64,000 nucleotides of DNA from Sphingomonas phyllosphaerae (GCF_029623345.1 NZ_JAPYKH010000004.1:62001-126000), one strand, 5' to 3'. Shown: positions 27,857 through 38,665, numbered from the stretch's first letter. Numbers and translations are program-made. Notes: generated from the sequence alone by a model not told the origin.

Positions 27857-28758
27857 GCCCGCGCAAAGACGGTGCCGGCGACGGGCACCAGCGGGAGATC
27901 GGTCCCGGCGATCGACTCGCTATGCCCGAGGAACAGCAGCCCGCCCGGCGCGAGACAGTCGGCGAGCCGGCGCACCACGGCGACTTGCGTGTCGCGCTCG
28001 AAATAGATCAGCACGTTGCGGCAGAAGATCAGGTGCATCGGCGCGCCCACCGGATAATGTTGGTCGATCAGGTTGAGCGGCGCGAAGCCGATCGCGGCGC
28101 GAAGCTCCGGCGCGATGCGCAGCTCGTCGCCGCCGTCGAGCGCATGGCGAAGGTAGCGCTGGCGCAACAGCGGCGGCACGGGGTCGAGCTGCGTGCTTGG
28201 GAACACGCCGCGTCGCGCCACCGCCAGCACCTCTGTGTCCAGGTCGGTCGCGAGGATGCCGTAATCCGGGCCGCTGTGATCGATAGCGAAGGAGTCGAGC
28301 AGCATCGCCAGCGTATAGGGCTCCGCCCCGGTCGAGCAGCCGGCGCTCCAAACGCGGAGCCGCGGCACGCCGGCGTCGCGCAGCCGCGGCAGCACCTCGG
28401 CCTGGAGATAGTCGAAGTGGCGTGGCTCGCGGAAGAAGTCGGTCTTGTTGGTCGTCACCGCGTTGAGCAGATGCTCGCGCTCGGCCGCCAAGCCGCCGCG
28501 GTCGAACAAGGTGGCGCAATAGTCGGCCAACGTGGCATGGCCGCTGGCGCGGACGCGGCGGCGTAGCCGACCCTCGAGCATCGTCGTCTTGCCATCCGGC
28601 AGGCGAATGCCCGACTGCTCGAGGATATACGCGCTCAGCCGCATGAAATCACGGCGCGAGAGTCGGTCATTCGCCGCAGGAGGCGCAGCGATCGTACCGT
28701 CGCGACTCTCCTCCCGCCGCGCGACAAAGCCTCCGAACGCCCGCGTCGACGCGGTCAT
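27853..28758 (-). CDS. cheR: Chemotaxis protein methyltransferase CheR
   Basis: S-adenosylmethionine-dependent methylation of MCP glutamates. The helical N-terminal domain ([33 protein letters not shown]) precedes the Rossmann domain with [31 protein letters not shown] (SAM loop) and [11 protein letters not shown]. The C-terminus [15 protein letters not shown] is standard. About 30 extra N-terminal residues are poorly conserved, so a later start is possible. ATGA overlaps on both sides. None of the three operon MCPs ends with a CheR-tethering NWETF-type pentapeptide. Confidence 0.95.
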   Translation of the reverse strand: MTASTRAFGGFVARREESRDGTIAAPPAANDRLSRRDFMRLSAYILEQSGIRLPDGKTTMLEGRLRRRVRASGHATLADYCATLFDRGGLAAEREHLLNAVTTNKTDFFREPRHFDYLQAEVLPRLRDAGVPRLRVWSAGCSTGAEPYTLAMLLDSFAIDHSGPDYGILATDLDTEVLAVARRGVFPSTQLDPVPPLLRQRYLRHALDGGDELRIAPELRAAIGFAPLNLIDQHYPVGAPMHLIFCRNVLIYFERDTQVAVVRRLADCLAPGGLLFLGHSESIAGTDLPLVPVAGTVFARA

Positions 28759-30407
28759 GCGGGAAACACGCGCTCGGCGCCGCAGCCCGGCCCGTTAGCC
28801 AGCGCGATGGCGACGCCGCGCGGCGGCACGGCAGCGCGCACCGCTCGGCTCACGAGGGACGATTTGGGCGCGGCCACGCGCTCGCGGCGCGCCGCCCCGG
28901 CCTCGGCCGCCCCGGTGTCGGCGACCGTGAAGAAGCCGATCTCGCGGCTGAGCCGCTCGGCCTCGCCGGCGAGCATCTCGGCGGTGGCGGAGATCTGGTC
29001 GGAAGCCGTCGCATTCTGCTGCGTCACCTGATCGAGCTGCTGCATCGCCAAGTCGATCTGCGTCGCACCCACATCCTGCTCGCCGCAGGCGGCGCTGATC
29101 TCCGCGACCAGGTCATAGGTGCGGCGAATGTCGGGCACGAGCCGCGCGAGCATGTCGCCCGCCCACGTAGCGGCGGCAGCGGTCTCGCCCGACATCGCGC
29201 CGATCACCGAGGCGGCCGCCTCGCTGCGCTCGGCCAGCTTGCGCACCTCGGCGGCGACCACCGCGAAGCCGCGGCCATGCTCGCCGGCGCGCGCCGCCTC
29301 CACCGCGGCGTTGAGGGCGAGGAGGTCGGTCTGGCGCGCGATCTCCTGCACGATGCCGATCTTTTCCGCGATGGTGCGCATCGCGCCGACCGTGTCGCGG
29401 ACCGCCGCGCCGCTCTCCTCCGCGTCGCGCGCGGACTGGCGCGCGATCGACTCCATCTGCGCGGCATTATCGGCGGTCTGGCGGATGTTGGCGGCCATCT
29501 GCTCCATCGAGGCGGACGCTTCTTCGAACGCGGCCGCCTGCTCGGTCGCGCCCTGCGACATCTGCTCCGACGCGGCGGAGAGCTGCTGGCCGTTCGCCGC
29601 GACCTGCTGCGAGGCCCGCGCCGTCGCCGCGATGATCTGGCCGAGCAGCTCGGTCATGCCGTTGACGTGATCGGCGACAGCGCGAATCTCATCGTCGTGG
29701 CGGGTCGCGATGCGCGTGGTCAGATCACCCCGCGCGATCGCCGCGACTCCGTCCCGGATCAGATTGAGCCCGTCGCTGATCTGGCGCGAGATCCACATCG
29801 CCCCCGCGAGCGCGATGAGCAGCGCCGCACCGGCGGCGATCAGCAGCAGCGAGCGGGCGCCCTGGAAAATCGATCCGGTCTCCTGATCGACCGTCTTCAT
29901 CCGATCGCGCTGGATCTGGACCAGCTCCGCCATCACACGCGCCAGCCGCTTGGTCGCGCGATCGCCCCCCGTCGCAGCCAGTGCGCCGGCCTCCTTGTCG
30001 CGGTCGGCGATGCCGAGCGTACGGATGCGCTCGTCGATCGGCTTGTAGCGCTCCCACTCCGCGCGGGCAGCGCGCCAAAGCGGCGCACCCTGTTGCGACG
30101 CCTGCGCGTTGCCCTCGTCCAGCAGGGTGTCGATCCTGCCAGCCGCCACCAGCGCCTCCTGGTTGTCACGTTGCTCGACGTCGCTGTCGCCCGACTGGAT
30201 GACGCCGTTCTGGGCGATCAGCAGACGCCCGAGCTCACCGTCGATCGTGAGCGCCCGCTCGAGTTGCCGCGTCGGCCCGGTGATCACCTCACTGACCGCC
30301 CTGTTCAACATCGTCAGCCGCGAGACGCCGACGACGACCACGCCAGCGAGTAGCGCGATGATGATCCCGAACGTAAGCGCCAGCTTCGACATGATGGTCG
30401 CACGCAT
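28755..30407 (-). CDS. Methyl-accepting chemotaxis protein (operon MCP 1)
   Basis: Transmembrane chemoreceptor. Start [14 protein letters not shown] at 30407. One membrane helix at residues about 7-28, a periplasmic four-helix-type ligand domain (about 30-185), a second helix ([20 protein letters not shown]), HAMP, then the signalling hairpin with tip [21 protein letters not shown]. The last 40 residues are a flexible basic tail. The stop overlaps cheR. Ligand unknown. The 5' leader carries a relic matching the 3' end of MCP 3 (see findings). About 550 residues. Confidence 0.92.
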   Translation of the reverse strand: MRATIMSKLALTFGIIIALLAGVVVVGVSRLTMLNRAVSEVITGPTRQLERALTIDGELGRLLIAQNGVIQSGDSDVEQRDNQEALVAAGRIDTLLDEGNAQASQQGAPLWRAARAEWERYKPIDERIRTLGIADRDKEAGALAATGGDRATKRLARVMAELVQIQRDRMKTVDQETGSIFQGARSLLLIAAGAALLIALAGAMWISRQISDGLNLIRDGVAAIARGDLTTRIATRHDDEIRAVADHVNGMTELLGQIIAATARASQQVAANGQQLSAASEQMSQGATEQAAAFEEASASMEQMAANIRQTADNAAQMESIARQSARDAEESGAAVRDTVGAMRTIAEKIGIVQEIARQTDLLALNAAVEAARAGEHGRGFAVVAAEVRKLAERSEAAASVIGAMSGETAAAATWAGDMLARLVPDIRRTYDLVAEISAACGEQDVGATQIDLAMQQLDQVTQQNATASDQISATAEMLAGEAERLSREIGFFTVADTGAAEAGAARRERVAAPKSSLVSRAVRAAVPPRGVAIALANGPGCGAERVFPA

Positions 30408-30531
30408 ACCGATTCCCACGAGCAGAGAACTCGACCGTTGTGACGGCGCGAGCGTCGCCACGGTGCGAGGTGTTGAAGAGCGAGGGGCGGACGAACCGGC
30501 CCCGCCCTCTTATATGACGACACCGCACCAC

Positions 30532-32583
30532 CTATCCGGCTTCCGGCGCGCTGTTATCGCCGACGAGGTCGAGCGCCGAACCGCGCGCTCGGCGAAGTCG
30601 GTCGACGAGCGCGCCCGCCTTGAGCGAGCGCTTCGATCTCGCCGCGGAGGCTTGCCCCGTCCGCTCGAGCGCCGCCGCCTCGCCGCGCGACGCCGGCCGC
30701 GCGGCCGCGACGGCGCGCGCGATCGGCTCCGATCCAGTATCGACACGGAAAGAGGCCAGGTCGCGACGCAGCGCCTCGGCCTCGGTGGAGAGCGCGTCGG
30801 CGGTCGCCGCGATCTGCTCGGCGGCGTCGGCGCTCTGTTGCGTCACCTGGTCGAGCTGCTGGATCGCCACGTTGATCTGTCCGGCGCCGAGATCCTGCTC
30901 GCGGCACGCCGCGCTGATCTCCGCCACCAGCTCGGCGGTGCGGCGAATGTCGGGCACGAGACGTCCGAGCATCTCGCCGGCGGCGGTCGCGGCCTCGCTC
31001 GTCTCCGCCGACATCGCGCCGATCTCCGCCGCCGCGGCCTGGCTGCGCTCGGCGAGCTTGCGCACCTCGGCCGCCACCACCGCGAAGCCGCGGCCGTGTT
31101 CGCCGGCGCGCGCCGCCTCCACCGCGGCGTTGAGCGCGAGCAGGTCCGTCTGGCGCGCGATCTCCTGGACGATGCCGACCTTATCCGCGATCGCGCGCAT
31201 CGCCCGCGTCGCCGTCTGCACCGCGGCGCCGCTCGCCGCCGCGTCGGCGGCCGACTGACGCGCGATCTTCTCGGTCTGAGCCGCGTTATGCGCATTCTGG
31301 CGCGTGTTGCTCGCCATCTGCTCCATAGCGGCGGACGCTTCCTCCGCCGCCGCGGCCTGCTCGGTCGCGCCCTGCGACACCTGCTCGGCAGCGCCGGACA
31401 GCTGCTGGCTGTCGCCGGCGACGCGCTCGGCCGCAGCCGCGGCATGGCCGACGATCGCGCGCAGCCGTTCGATCATCGTCGCCAGCGCGCGGCCGAGCTG
31501 ATCCTGTTCCGAGCGCGCACGATGATCGATGGTGAGATCACCCGCCGCCACCGCCTCGGCGAGCGTCGCGGTGGCGCGCAGCCCGGCCAGCATCGTCACC
31601 AGTGCCTGACCGAGCATGTCGGCGTCCGATTGTGGCGTCGGCTGGGCGGTGAGATCGCCGCCGGCGACCTGATCGGCGATCCGCGCGATCACCTGCATGT
31701 TGCGGCGGATCAGGTCGATATCGTCGGCGAGCTGGTTGCTGAGACCACCGTAGCGCCGCGTTACGCCGGTTTTGGTCTCGCCGACGGACACCGCGCGAAG
31801 CGTCGCCGAGACGGCGCCGATCGCCTCCCGCACCGCGCGCACGCTGCCCTGCATCTGCCCGATCTCGTCGCGCCGGCCGGTGTCGATCGGGTCGGCGATC
31901 GTCGCCAGTTCCTCCGCCACCAAGGTGACCGGATGCGCCAGCGTGCGCGACAACACCGCGACGACCAACAGCGCGATCAGCGCACTGGCGAGCGCGCTGG
32001 CGAGTATTTCCAACGGGACGGCGACGAAGAGAGTGTCCTGCTCGCGACGCCGCTCGGCGCGCAGCGCACGAAGCGCGCCGGCGACGGCGGCGTGACGCGT
32101 GCGCAGGTCGTCGAACAGGCGCTTGCCGGCACCGGCGCGCTCGATTGCGCGCGCGCGCTCGCGCGTGCGTGGGTCCGCCATCAGCCGGATGCCGGGCTCC
32201 GCCACCGTCTCGCGCCAGCGCGATGCCGCGCCGCGCACGCTCTCCACCTGCGCCCGCAAGACCGCGACGGCGCCCGTGTCGGACAAAGCGGCGAGCGAGG
32301 CGCGATCCAGCTCGCTGCCGCCGCGCTAATAGGCATCGAGGAAGGCCGGATCGGCCGCAAGCAGATACCCGCGATAGCCGGTCTCCTGATCGGTCACGGC
32401 CTGCATCATCTCCGAGACGTCGCCGATCAGGACGGAATAGCGACGATTTTTTTCGCCGATCGTGCGTGCTCTCAGCGTCTGGACGAACACGGCGGCATCG
32501 CCGACCAGCGTCAGCAGCAGGATCGCGCCGATACCGAACACCAGCTTGCGCGCGATGGGGAGGTCTTCGATCAGTCGCTTCAT
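30532..32583 (-). pseudogene. Methyl-accepting chemotaxis protein with one in-frame amber codon (operon MCP 2)
   Basis: One reading frame runs from ATG 32583 to 30532, broken only by TAG at 32326-32328. The first 85 residues (MKRLIEDLPIARKLVFGIGA, membrane helix, then TGYRGYLLAADPAFLDAY) are the start of a CHASE3-type sensor. After the stop the same frame continues [18 protein letters not shown] and finishes the sensor, second membrane helix, two HAMP-like units and a complete signalling hairpin. No base is missing. Without readthrough, only an 85-residue fragment, or a fragment restarted inside the gene and lacking the first membrane helix, could be made. Other explanations are a sequencing error or a suppressor. 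Full length would be about 682 residues. Confidence 0.85.
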
Positions 32584-32703
32584 TCGATAGGCTCCGCGGC
32601 GGGGGCGACCGGAGGTTGGCCGGAATGCTTCCATGATAGAGGGTCGCCCCGCCGCGCCCCGCCCGCGCACGCGCGAAGTCGTTGCCGTCTCTCGCGCGCG
32701 CGA

Positions 32704-33194
32704 TCAGCCGCCCTCCTCCGCGCTATCGATCAGCAGCTCGGCATCGGCGTCGCCCGAGAAGATGCTGGCGAGATCGAGCAGGATGGCGAAGCCACCGTCG
32801 CGGCGCAGCACCCCGCGCAGATGTTCGGCGTGCCAGCGCACGCCCAGCTCGGCGGCTCCATCGCCGCGGCGGCGTAGCTGCGCACGTCGAGCACGCGATC
32901 GACCGTGAGCCCCAGCGTCATGACCGCGGCGCGCTCGGCGAGCTGCACCTCCACTACCAGCACGCGCGTCATCGGCGTGACGGTGACCGATGTCAGCCCG
33001 AGCCGCAGCCGTAGGTCGATCACCGGCACCGAGGCGCCACGCACGTCGGTGCGGCCGAGCAGCCACGCCGGGGCGTTGGGGACGCGAAAGGGCGCGTGAT
33101 GATCGAGGATCTCGCGCACCTCGCCGACCGGCAGCGCAAACTGCTCGTCGCCCAGCGCAAAGACGACGACTTGGAGCTCGCCGACCGCGCTCAT
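32704..33194 (-). pseudogene. cheW: CheW coupling protein with a one-base frameshift
   Basis: The frame from ATG 33194 gives a good CheW start (LQVVVFALGDEQFALPVGEVREIL; VRGASVPVIDLRLRLGL; VMTLGLTVDRVLDV) up to residue about 115. Near 32851-32853 the CheW sequence jumps to the -1 frame, which continues ELGVRWHAEHLRGVLRRDGG and ends with a normal CheW tail at 32704. The joined product is about 163 residues, the family's length, so one base appears lost in a CCGCCG run. As written, the product ends in a nonsense Cys/Ser/Pro-rich tail of about 40 residues. Its start overlaps the MCP 3 stop (ATGA). A second, intact cheW lies upstream. Confidence 0.85.
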
Positions 33195-34975
33195 GCCGCG
33201 CGACCGAAGTCGGCGTCCTCACGATCGAGACCGCCGCTGCTGAGATCGAGCGCGAAGCCACGCGATCGCGCCGGATCACCTGCTCGGCGCGACGGCGTGG
33301 CCGCCCGTGATGCCAGCGTGGCCACGGTGCGGGGCGTTCGTCGCTGCGTCGCCGCGCCCGGCCGCTGCTGGTCGGCGCGGAAGAAGCTGATGCTCTGCTG
33401 TAACTCCTCGGCCTGGCCGGCGAGTTCGTCGGCGGTGGTGGAAATCTGCTCGGCGGCGCCGGCGTTCTGCTGGGTCACCTGATCGAGCTGCTGGATCGCC
33501 AAGTTGATCTGCCCGGCGCCGAGGTCCTGCTCGCGGCACGCCGCGCTGATCTCCGCCACCAGCTCGGCGGTGCGGCGGATGTCGGGCACCAGCCGCGTGA
33601 GCATCTCGCCCGCCTCGCCCGCGGCCGCGACCGTGTCGCTCGACATCGCGCCGATCTCCGCCGCGGCCGCCTCGCTGCGCTCGGCCAGCTTGCGCACCTC
33701 GGCCGCCACCACCGCGAAGCCGCGGCCGTGCTCGCCGGCGCGCGCCGCCTCCACCGCGGCGTTGAGCGCGAGCAGGTCGGTCTGCCGCGCGATCTCCTGC
33801 ACGATGCCGATCTTTTCCGCGATGGTGCGCATCGCCCCCACTGCTCTTTGCACCGCCGCGCCGCTGGCCTCGGCATCCTGCGACGACTGGCGCGCGATCT
33901 TCTCCGTCTGCGTGGCGTTGTCGGCATTCTGTTTGATGTTGGCCGCCATCTGCTCCATCGACGCGGACGCTTCCTCCGCCGCCGCGGCCTGCTCGGTCGC
34001 CCCCTGCGACACCTGCTCCGACGCGGAGGAGAGCTCCTGGCTGCCGCTCGCGACCTGCGCCGCCGCGCCGTTCACGTCGCCGACCACGCCACGCAGCCGC
34101 GCCACCATCGCCACCATCGCGTGGCCGAGCCGGTCGCGCTCGGACAGCGGCACGTGTTCTACCGTCAGGTCACCGCGCGCGATCGAGTCGGCCAGCGCCG
34201 CGGTGCCGCGCAGGTTGGCGGTCATGCGGTTGACCGCCTCGACCAGGTCGCGAATCTCGTCGTCGCCCGGGACGCGCACGTCCTGTTCAAGATCGCCCAG
34301 CGCCACCGCCTCGATCGCGGTCGACGCGGCGCGGAGCCCGCGCGACACCAGCAGCGCGATCCACACCGACCCCGCCACCGCCACCAGCAGCGCCACAGCG
34401 GCGGTCGCCATCAGCATCCAGCGCGACTGCGCGTAAAGCATGTCGGTGTCCTGTTCGGCGCGCTGCATCGAGGCTCGGTTAGCGGCGACCATCTGGTCGC
34501 CCGTCCGGGTGATCTCGTCGCCGAGCTTGAGCGCCGTTCCGAGCGACAGTCGCGCCGCCTCCGCGTTCTGATTGGCGAGGGCGAGCGCACGGATGCGGTC
34601 GTTGACCGCCTTGTACGCGGCCCATTCGTCCTGCAGCTGGCCCCAGCGCAGCCTGTTCTCCTCCGAGGCGTTGGCGAGCCCCTCGGCCATCAGCCGCTCG
34701 ACGCGCGCGCGATCCTGGCCGAGACGCTCGTCGAACGTGCGCGTCAGCGCGTCGTCGGTCGTCATCGCCATGTTCTTCTCCATGCGCATCACGTCGCCCA
34801 GCGCGTCGTTGAGCGTGAGCGAGCGCAGCGCGCGCTTGGTCGGCCCGTCGAGCACCGCGGCGATGGCGGTGTCGAGCGTCCCCATCCGCGTGATCGCCAC
34901 ACCGACGACGGCGAGCAGCAGCAGGGTCAGCACGGTAAAGGTGACGATGAGTTTCAGCTTGATCGTGGCACGCAT
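33191..34975 (-). CDS. Methyl-accepting chemotaxis protein (operon MCP 3)
   Basis: Chemoreceptor with start [11 protein letters not shown] at 34975 (GAGGA upstream). Membrane helices at about residues 9-29 and 187-208 bound a periplasmic helical domain of the 4HB type. HAMP and a signalling hairpin follow with the tip [20 protein letters not shown]. The hairpin DNA is nearly the same as in MCP 2. A basic Ala/Arg-rich tail ([20 protein letters not shown]) ends the protein. The 3' end overlaps the frameshifted cheW. About 594 residues; ligand unknown. Confidence 0.92.
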   Translation of the reverse strand: MRATIKLKLIVTFTVLTLLLLAVVGVAITRMGTLDTAIAAVLDGPTKRALRSLTLNDALGDVMRMEKNMAMTTDDALTRTFDERLGQDRARVERLMAEGLANASEENRLRWGQLQDEWAAYKAVNDRIRALALANQNAEAARLSLGTALKLGDEITRTGDQMVAANRASMQRAEQDTDMLYAQSRWMLMATAAVALLVAVAGSVWIALLVSRGLRAASTAIEAVALGDLEQDVRVPGDDEIRDLVEAVNRMTANLRGTAALADSIARGDLTVEHVPLSERDRLGHAMVAMVARLRGVVGDVNGAAAQVASGSQELSSASEQVSQGATEQAAAAEEASASMEQMAANIKQNADNATQTEKIARQSSQDAEASGAAVQRAVGAMRTIAEKIGIVQEIARQTDLLALNAAVEAARAGEHGRGFAVVAAEVRKLAERSEAAAAEIGAMSSDTVAAAGEAGEMLTRLVPDIRRTAELVAEISAACREQDLGAGQINLAIQQLDQVTQQNAGAAEQISTTADELAGQAEELQQSISFFRADQQRPGAATQRRTPRTVATLASRAATPSRRAGDPARSRGFALDLSSGGLDREDADFGRAA

Positions 34976-35075
34976 CACTGGGGTCCTCGGCAAGAGGGTC
35001 GGTATGGCAAAGTTGGGATCGTCAGGTCGCGGGAGCCGGTGGCCGCCAGAGCAAGACGCCGCGGCGCCGCCCCGC

Positions 35076-35594
35076 TCATGCGCCCGCGCCGCCGAGCGCC
35101 GGGGCGAGGATGGCGGCCAGGTCCGGCAGCACGATCACGTCGTCACCCGAGCGCACCAGCCGCCGCACAAAAGCGCGGTGCCAGCGCACGCCGACGCTCG
35201 GCGCGTCCTCGCTGCTCGCCTCGGCCAGTGTCACCACTTCGTGGACGCGATCGGCGCGGAGGCCGAGCAGCAGCGTCTCGTCATCGAGCGCGAGTTCGAC
35301 CACGACGAGGCAGCTCTCCGCGGTGGGCGGCGCGGCGACCATGGCAAAGGGCGCGCGCAGGTCAGCCACGGGCACGATTCGGCCACGGTGGTTCACCACC
35401 GTGTCGACCAGCGCGGGAGCGCACGGCACCCTGGTCTCGGGCAGCGGCTCGACGATCTCGCGCACCAACGTCGCCTCGATCGCGAAACGCTCGCTGCCGA
35501 GATCGAAGGTGAGCACCTCCAGTTCGCCGTGCCTATTCCAAGCGACCGCGGTGGAGCTCTGGCCCGACCCGGTGCTGACGGAGAGCGCACTCAT
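35076..35594 (-). CDS. cheW: CheW-type coupling protein
   Basis: Links receptors to Che[28 protein letters not shown] opens the CheW domain after a 25-residue lead; [18 protein letters not shown] is the conserved core strand pair, and [14 protein letters not shown] and [15 protein letters not shown] follow. 172 residues. Start overlaps the cheA stop (ATGA). It is the only intact cheW in the operon as sequenced. Confidence 0.92.
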   Translation of the reverse strand: MSALSVSTGSGQSSTAVAWNRHGELEVLTFDLGSERFAIEATLVREIVEPLPETRVPCAPALVDTVVNHRGRIVPVADLRAPFAMVAAPPTAESCLVVVELALDDETLLLGLRADRVHEVVTLAEASSEDAPSVGVRWHRAFVRRLVRSGDDVIVLPDLAAILAPALGGAGA

Positions 35595-37579
35595 GCCGCC
35601 TGCTCCATCGCCGCCTCAATCTGCTGTCCGCGTGCCACCAGTTGCGCGACATCTAGGATCAGCGCGACGCCGCCGTCGCCCAGGACGGTCGCGCCCGAGA
35701 ACGAGCCGATCCCTCGGTGGAAGGGCGAGAGCGCCTTCACCACCGTTTGATGGCTGCCGACGATCTGATCGACGACCAGCCCGACGCGCTCACGCCCGGT
35801 CGCGACCACCACGATCTTCTGGAAGGCATCGGGCGGGGCGTCGCTCGCGAACAGCTCGCGCAGCCGCAGGAACGGCACCAAACGGTCGCGCAGCGTGATC
35901 AGGCTGCGGCCAAGCGATCGGCGGTCCTCCTCGGCGGACAGCTCGAGGCACTCCTCCACCGCCGCGAGCGGTATGACAAAGCGCGCCGTGCCGACGCGGA
36001 CGAGCAGCCCGTCGATGATCGCCAGCGTCAGCGGGATGCGCAGCGTGATCGTGGTACCGGCGCCCTCGGTGCTGACCAGCTCGATCGTGCCCCGGAGTCG
36101 CTCGATCTCGCGCTTGACCACGTCCATGCCGACGCCGCGGCCGGAAAGGTTCGTCACCGCCGCCGCGGTGGAGAAGCCCGGATGGAAGATCAGCGCGAGC
36201 AGTTCCGCATCGGTGAGCACCTCGCCTGGCGCGACCAGCCCACTCGCCTCGGTCTTGGCGCGCACGCGCGCGCGGTTGACGCCGCGACCGTCATCGCTGA
36301 CGGTGATCACCGCCGCGCCACCCGCCTGATGCGCCGCGAGCCGGACCGTGCCCGTCGCGCCCTTGCCAAGCGTGACACGCTCGTCCGGTGTCTCCAGCCC
36401 ATGATCGCAGGCATTGCGAAGAATATGGACGAGCGGGTCGAACAGCCGCTCACCCACAGTCTTGTCGATCTCGGTCGACTCGCCCACGGTCTCGAGCGCG
36501 ATCGCCTTGCCGGTCTCGCGCGCGAGATCGTGGACCAGTCGGCGGAAACGGCCGAACAGGTTCGACACCGGCACCATCCGCAGCACCATCATCGTGTCGC
36601 GCAGCTCGGCGGCGAGCCGCTCGACCTCTTCCGCGACCGAGCGCAGCTGCAGGTCGTGGCGGTCGCCGGCGAGCTGGCTCAGCCGGCTCTGTGCGATCAC
36701 CAGCTCGCCGACCCGATCCATCAGCGTGTCGAGCCGCGCCGCGGGCACGCGGACCAGCTCGCCCTGCACGACGCGGGCGCGGCGCTCGCCGAACGTATCG
36801 GGCGCGGGCTGGCCGGACGCGGATCGGTCGGGCTCGCGCGCCGGTGCGGGAGCCGGTGCCGCCGCGGTCGCGGCGGGGGTTGGGTCGGCAGGCGCGAGCG
36901 GCGTGGCGCTCAGCTCCATGTCGTCGAGCACGAAGAGGAAAACGTCGTCGATCGCGGCGCGCGGCACGTCGCCGCGCAGCGTCGCGTCCCAGGTGACCAG
37001 GCAGTCGCGCTCGGCGAGCTGATCGAGCGGCGGGATCGTGTCGCGTCGCGCCACCAGGGTGCAGTCGCCCAGCGCGCGCAGCTCGTCGAGCAGCGCGAGC
37101 GCGTTGGTGCCGTGCGCCAGCGCCTGCCGCGGGAGGCGGAACGACAATTGCCAGCCGGCGGTCGCCGCGTCCGCCGCCGCGGGTCGCGGCGGCGCGGTCG
37201 GAGCGATCGCGGGAGCGTCGACCGCGGCGGCGAGCCGCGCCAGGATCGCCCCGCCGTCCTGCGGCACGGCGTCGCCCTCCACCAGCGCGCGCATATGGTC
37301 GCGTGCGGTGAGCACGGTGGCAACCAGCTCGAGCGTGGCGCGAGCGCGACCTTTGCGCACCCGGTCGAATGCGCTCTCGATATGGTGGGTGAAGGCGGCG
37401 AGCGCGTCGAAGCCGAACATCGCGCCGGAGCCTTTGAGCGTGTGCAGCCCGCGGAACACGGAATCGATCAGCGCGGCATCGTCGAGCCGGTGGGTGAGGT
37501 CGAGCAACGCCTGTTCGACCTGGTCGAGCAGCTCGCACGCCTCGACCCGGAAGGCGACGGTGGGATCCTCGATGCTCAC
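35591..37579 (-). CDS. cheA: Chemotaxis histidine kinase CheA
   Basis: Core kinase that phosphorylates CheY and CheB. It starts at GTG 37579, overlapping the cheY stop. Domains in order: HPt P1 with phospho-acceptor H46 in GLHTLKGSGAMFG; an Ala-rich linker; a P2-like segment (WQLSFRLPRQALAHGTNALA); dimerisation helices P3 (ARLDTLMDRVGELVIAQSRL); ATPase P4 with N box NACDHGLE and G boxes DDGRG and GRGVGMD; and CheW-like P5 (FVIPLAAVEECLEL). 662 residues is normal for alphaproteobacteria. No lesion seen, so the array kinase should work. Confidence 0.96.
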   Translation of the reverse strand: MSIEDPTVAFRVEACELLDQVEQALLDLTHRLDDAALIDSVFRGLHTLKGSGAMFGFDALAAFTHHIESAFDRVRKGRARATLELVATVLTARDHMRALVEGDAVPQDGGAILARLAAAVDAPAIAPTAPPRPAAADAATAGWQLSFRLPRQALAHGTNALALLDELRALGDCTLVARRDTIPPLDQLAERDCLVTWDATLRGDVPRAAIDDVFLFVLDDMELSATPLAPADPTPAATAAAPAPAPAREPDRSASGQPAPDTFGERRARVVQGELVRVPAARLDTLMDRVGELVIAQSRLSQLAGDRHDLQLRSVAEEVERLAAELRDTMMVLRMVPVSNLFGRFRRLVHDLARETGKAIALETVGESTEIDKTVGERLFDPLVHILRNACDHGLETPDERVTLGKGATGTVRLAAHQAGGAAVITVSDDGRGVNRARVRAKTEASGLVAPGEVLTDAELLALIFHPGFSTAAAVTNLSGRGVGMDVVKREIERLRGTIELVSTEGAGTTITLRIPLTLAIIDGLLVRVGTARFVIPLAAVEECLELSAEEDRRSLGRSLITLRDRLVPFLRLRELFASDAPPDAFQKIVVVATGRERVGLVVDQIVGSHQTVVKALSPFHRGIGSFSGATVLGDGGVALILDVAQLVARGQQIEAAMEQAA

Positions 37580-37944
37580 CGCCCGAGCACCTTCTGCACC
37601 ACCCGGATCAGCTGCTCCGGCTCGAACGGCTTGACCAGCCAGCCCGTCGCGCCGGCGGCCTTGGCCTGCGCCTTCACCTCCGCGTCCGACTCGGTACTGA
37701 GGAAAACGATCGGCACGCCCGCCTGGGCGGGCTGCTCGCGCAGCGCGCGGATCATGCTCAGACCGTCCATGTTCGGCATATTGAGATCCGTGACAATCAG
37801 GTCGAAGCGGGTCGCCGCCGCCTTAGACAGCCCGTCGGCGCCGTCGCACGCCTCGGTCACGGCATAGCCCGCCCCGGTCAGCGCGATGCGGATCGCCATG
37901 CGCAGGCTCGCGCTGTCGTCGACGGTCAGAATCGAGGCACTCAT
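37576..37944 (-). CDS. cheY: Chemotaxis response regulator CheY
   Basis: Single receiver domain of 122 residues. Acid pair D9/D10, phospho-acceptor D53 in DLIVTDLNMPNMDG, switch Thr in FLSTES and K105 in WLVKPFEP are all in place. It would carry the signal to flagellar motors; no flagellar gene is in the window. ATGA overlaps with the STAS gene upstream and GTGA with cheA downstream. Confidence 0.96.
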   Translation of the reverse strand: MSASILTVDDSASLRMAIRIALTGAGYAVTEACDGADGLSKAAATRFDLIVTDLNMPNMDGLSMIRALREQPAQAGVPIVFLSTESDAEVKAQAKAAGATGWLVKPFEPEQLIRVVQKVLGR

Positions 37945-38252
37945 CGCGGCGGGTCTCCATGAAACCAGAAATCATGGTCGGTGGCATCGAAGCCCGCGGT
38001 GAAGCCGGCGCGTTCCAGCGCGCGCACCAGTGCGGCACCCGCAGGCGCGGCCAGCGCGACGTCGACGCCGTCGCGCTCCGCCTGGCGTCGCCCCGCCTCG
38101 ACGAGCTGGAGCAGCGCGAGGTCGGGGCCGGCGACGTGGGTGAGATCGAGTGTTACGGCATCGCCACGGCCGAGCGCCTCGCGCAGGGCGGCGGCGAGCC
38201 GGTCGATGGTCGCGAGCGAGAGGTCGCGCTCCGCCACGATCGCGGTGGTCAT
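37941..38252 (-). CDS. STAS-domain protein, first gene of the chemotaxis operon
   Basis: A 103-residue single STAS domain (VTLDLTHVAGPDLALLQLVEAG, ALVRALERAGF). The strand-helix with the usual phosphorylatable Ser shows VAGPD instead of a clear D-x-S motif, so phosphorylation is uncertain. Such STAS proteins open chemotaxis-type operons in several alphaproteobacteria; their role is unclear. Start at 38252 with GAGGA upstream. Confidence 0.8.
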   Translation of the reverse strand: MTTAIVAERDLSLATIDRLAAALREALGRGDAVTLDLTHVAGPDLALLQLVEAGRRQAERDGVDVALAAPAGAALVRALERAGFTAGFDATDHDFWFHGDPPR

Positions 38253-38502
38253 ACCGATCAGATCCTCGTCCTGACACCATCTCGCGTCGGCCCAGCGAGA
38301 ACCGGACACAGCGCACGCGTCGCCTCGCCACTCCCGAGCGAGGGAGCAGCGCACCGTTGCCCCGCGCGATGGCCTGACGTGCGATCGATCGTGGGCGCTT
38401 CGCTGCGGGTCGTCATCACGTCTGATCTTCTTCCCTGATTCATCGATAAGCGCGCTATCCGGCGGCATCGATGAAGCAGAAGCTGACGAACGTGCTAAGC
38501 AC

Positions 38503-38518
38503 ATGCCGTTTACGGCAT
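38503..38518. promoter_or_regulatory. Inverted repeat upstream of the chemotaxis operon
   Basis: ATGCCG and CGGCAT flank TTTA, 250 bases before the STAS start, in the 413-base gap 38253-38665. It could be an operator or a terminator for the Trm112-like gene upstream. I see no confident -35/-10 pair or sigma-28 box; the remainder of the gap appears non-coding. Confidence 0.35.
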
Positions 38519-38665
38519 ATTAGCTAGGGATAGGGAGGCTGACCTATACTTGATCGCCGATCCGGGTCAGCGCCAATAGTCGGCCTGGATACGCCGAGTT
38601 ATTGCAATTAGCTCGGAAGGGAGCGGGTAGCATTTCACCAGAACGGGTCAACCCAATTCGGTGAT

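Noticed and set aside
24941..28006. A plus-strand open frame of 1021 codons opposite cheB and the coiled-coil gene
   Set aside because: It is His/Arg/Ala-rich low-information sequence and overlaps fully with well-supported chemotaxis genes.
30532..32328. The 3' part of MCP 2 as a separate, intact soluble receptor gene
   Set aside because: It lies in the same frame as the upstream fragment with nothing missing, begins in the middle of a CHASE3-like sensor and has no ribosome site that I trust. A broken single gene is simpler.
32326..32328. The amber codon as a pyrrolysine site
   Set aside because: Pyrrolysine is not expected in this group or this protein family, and no supporting gene is in the window.
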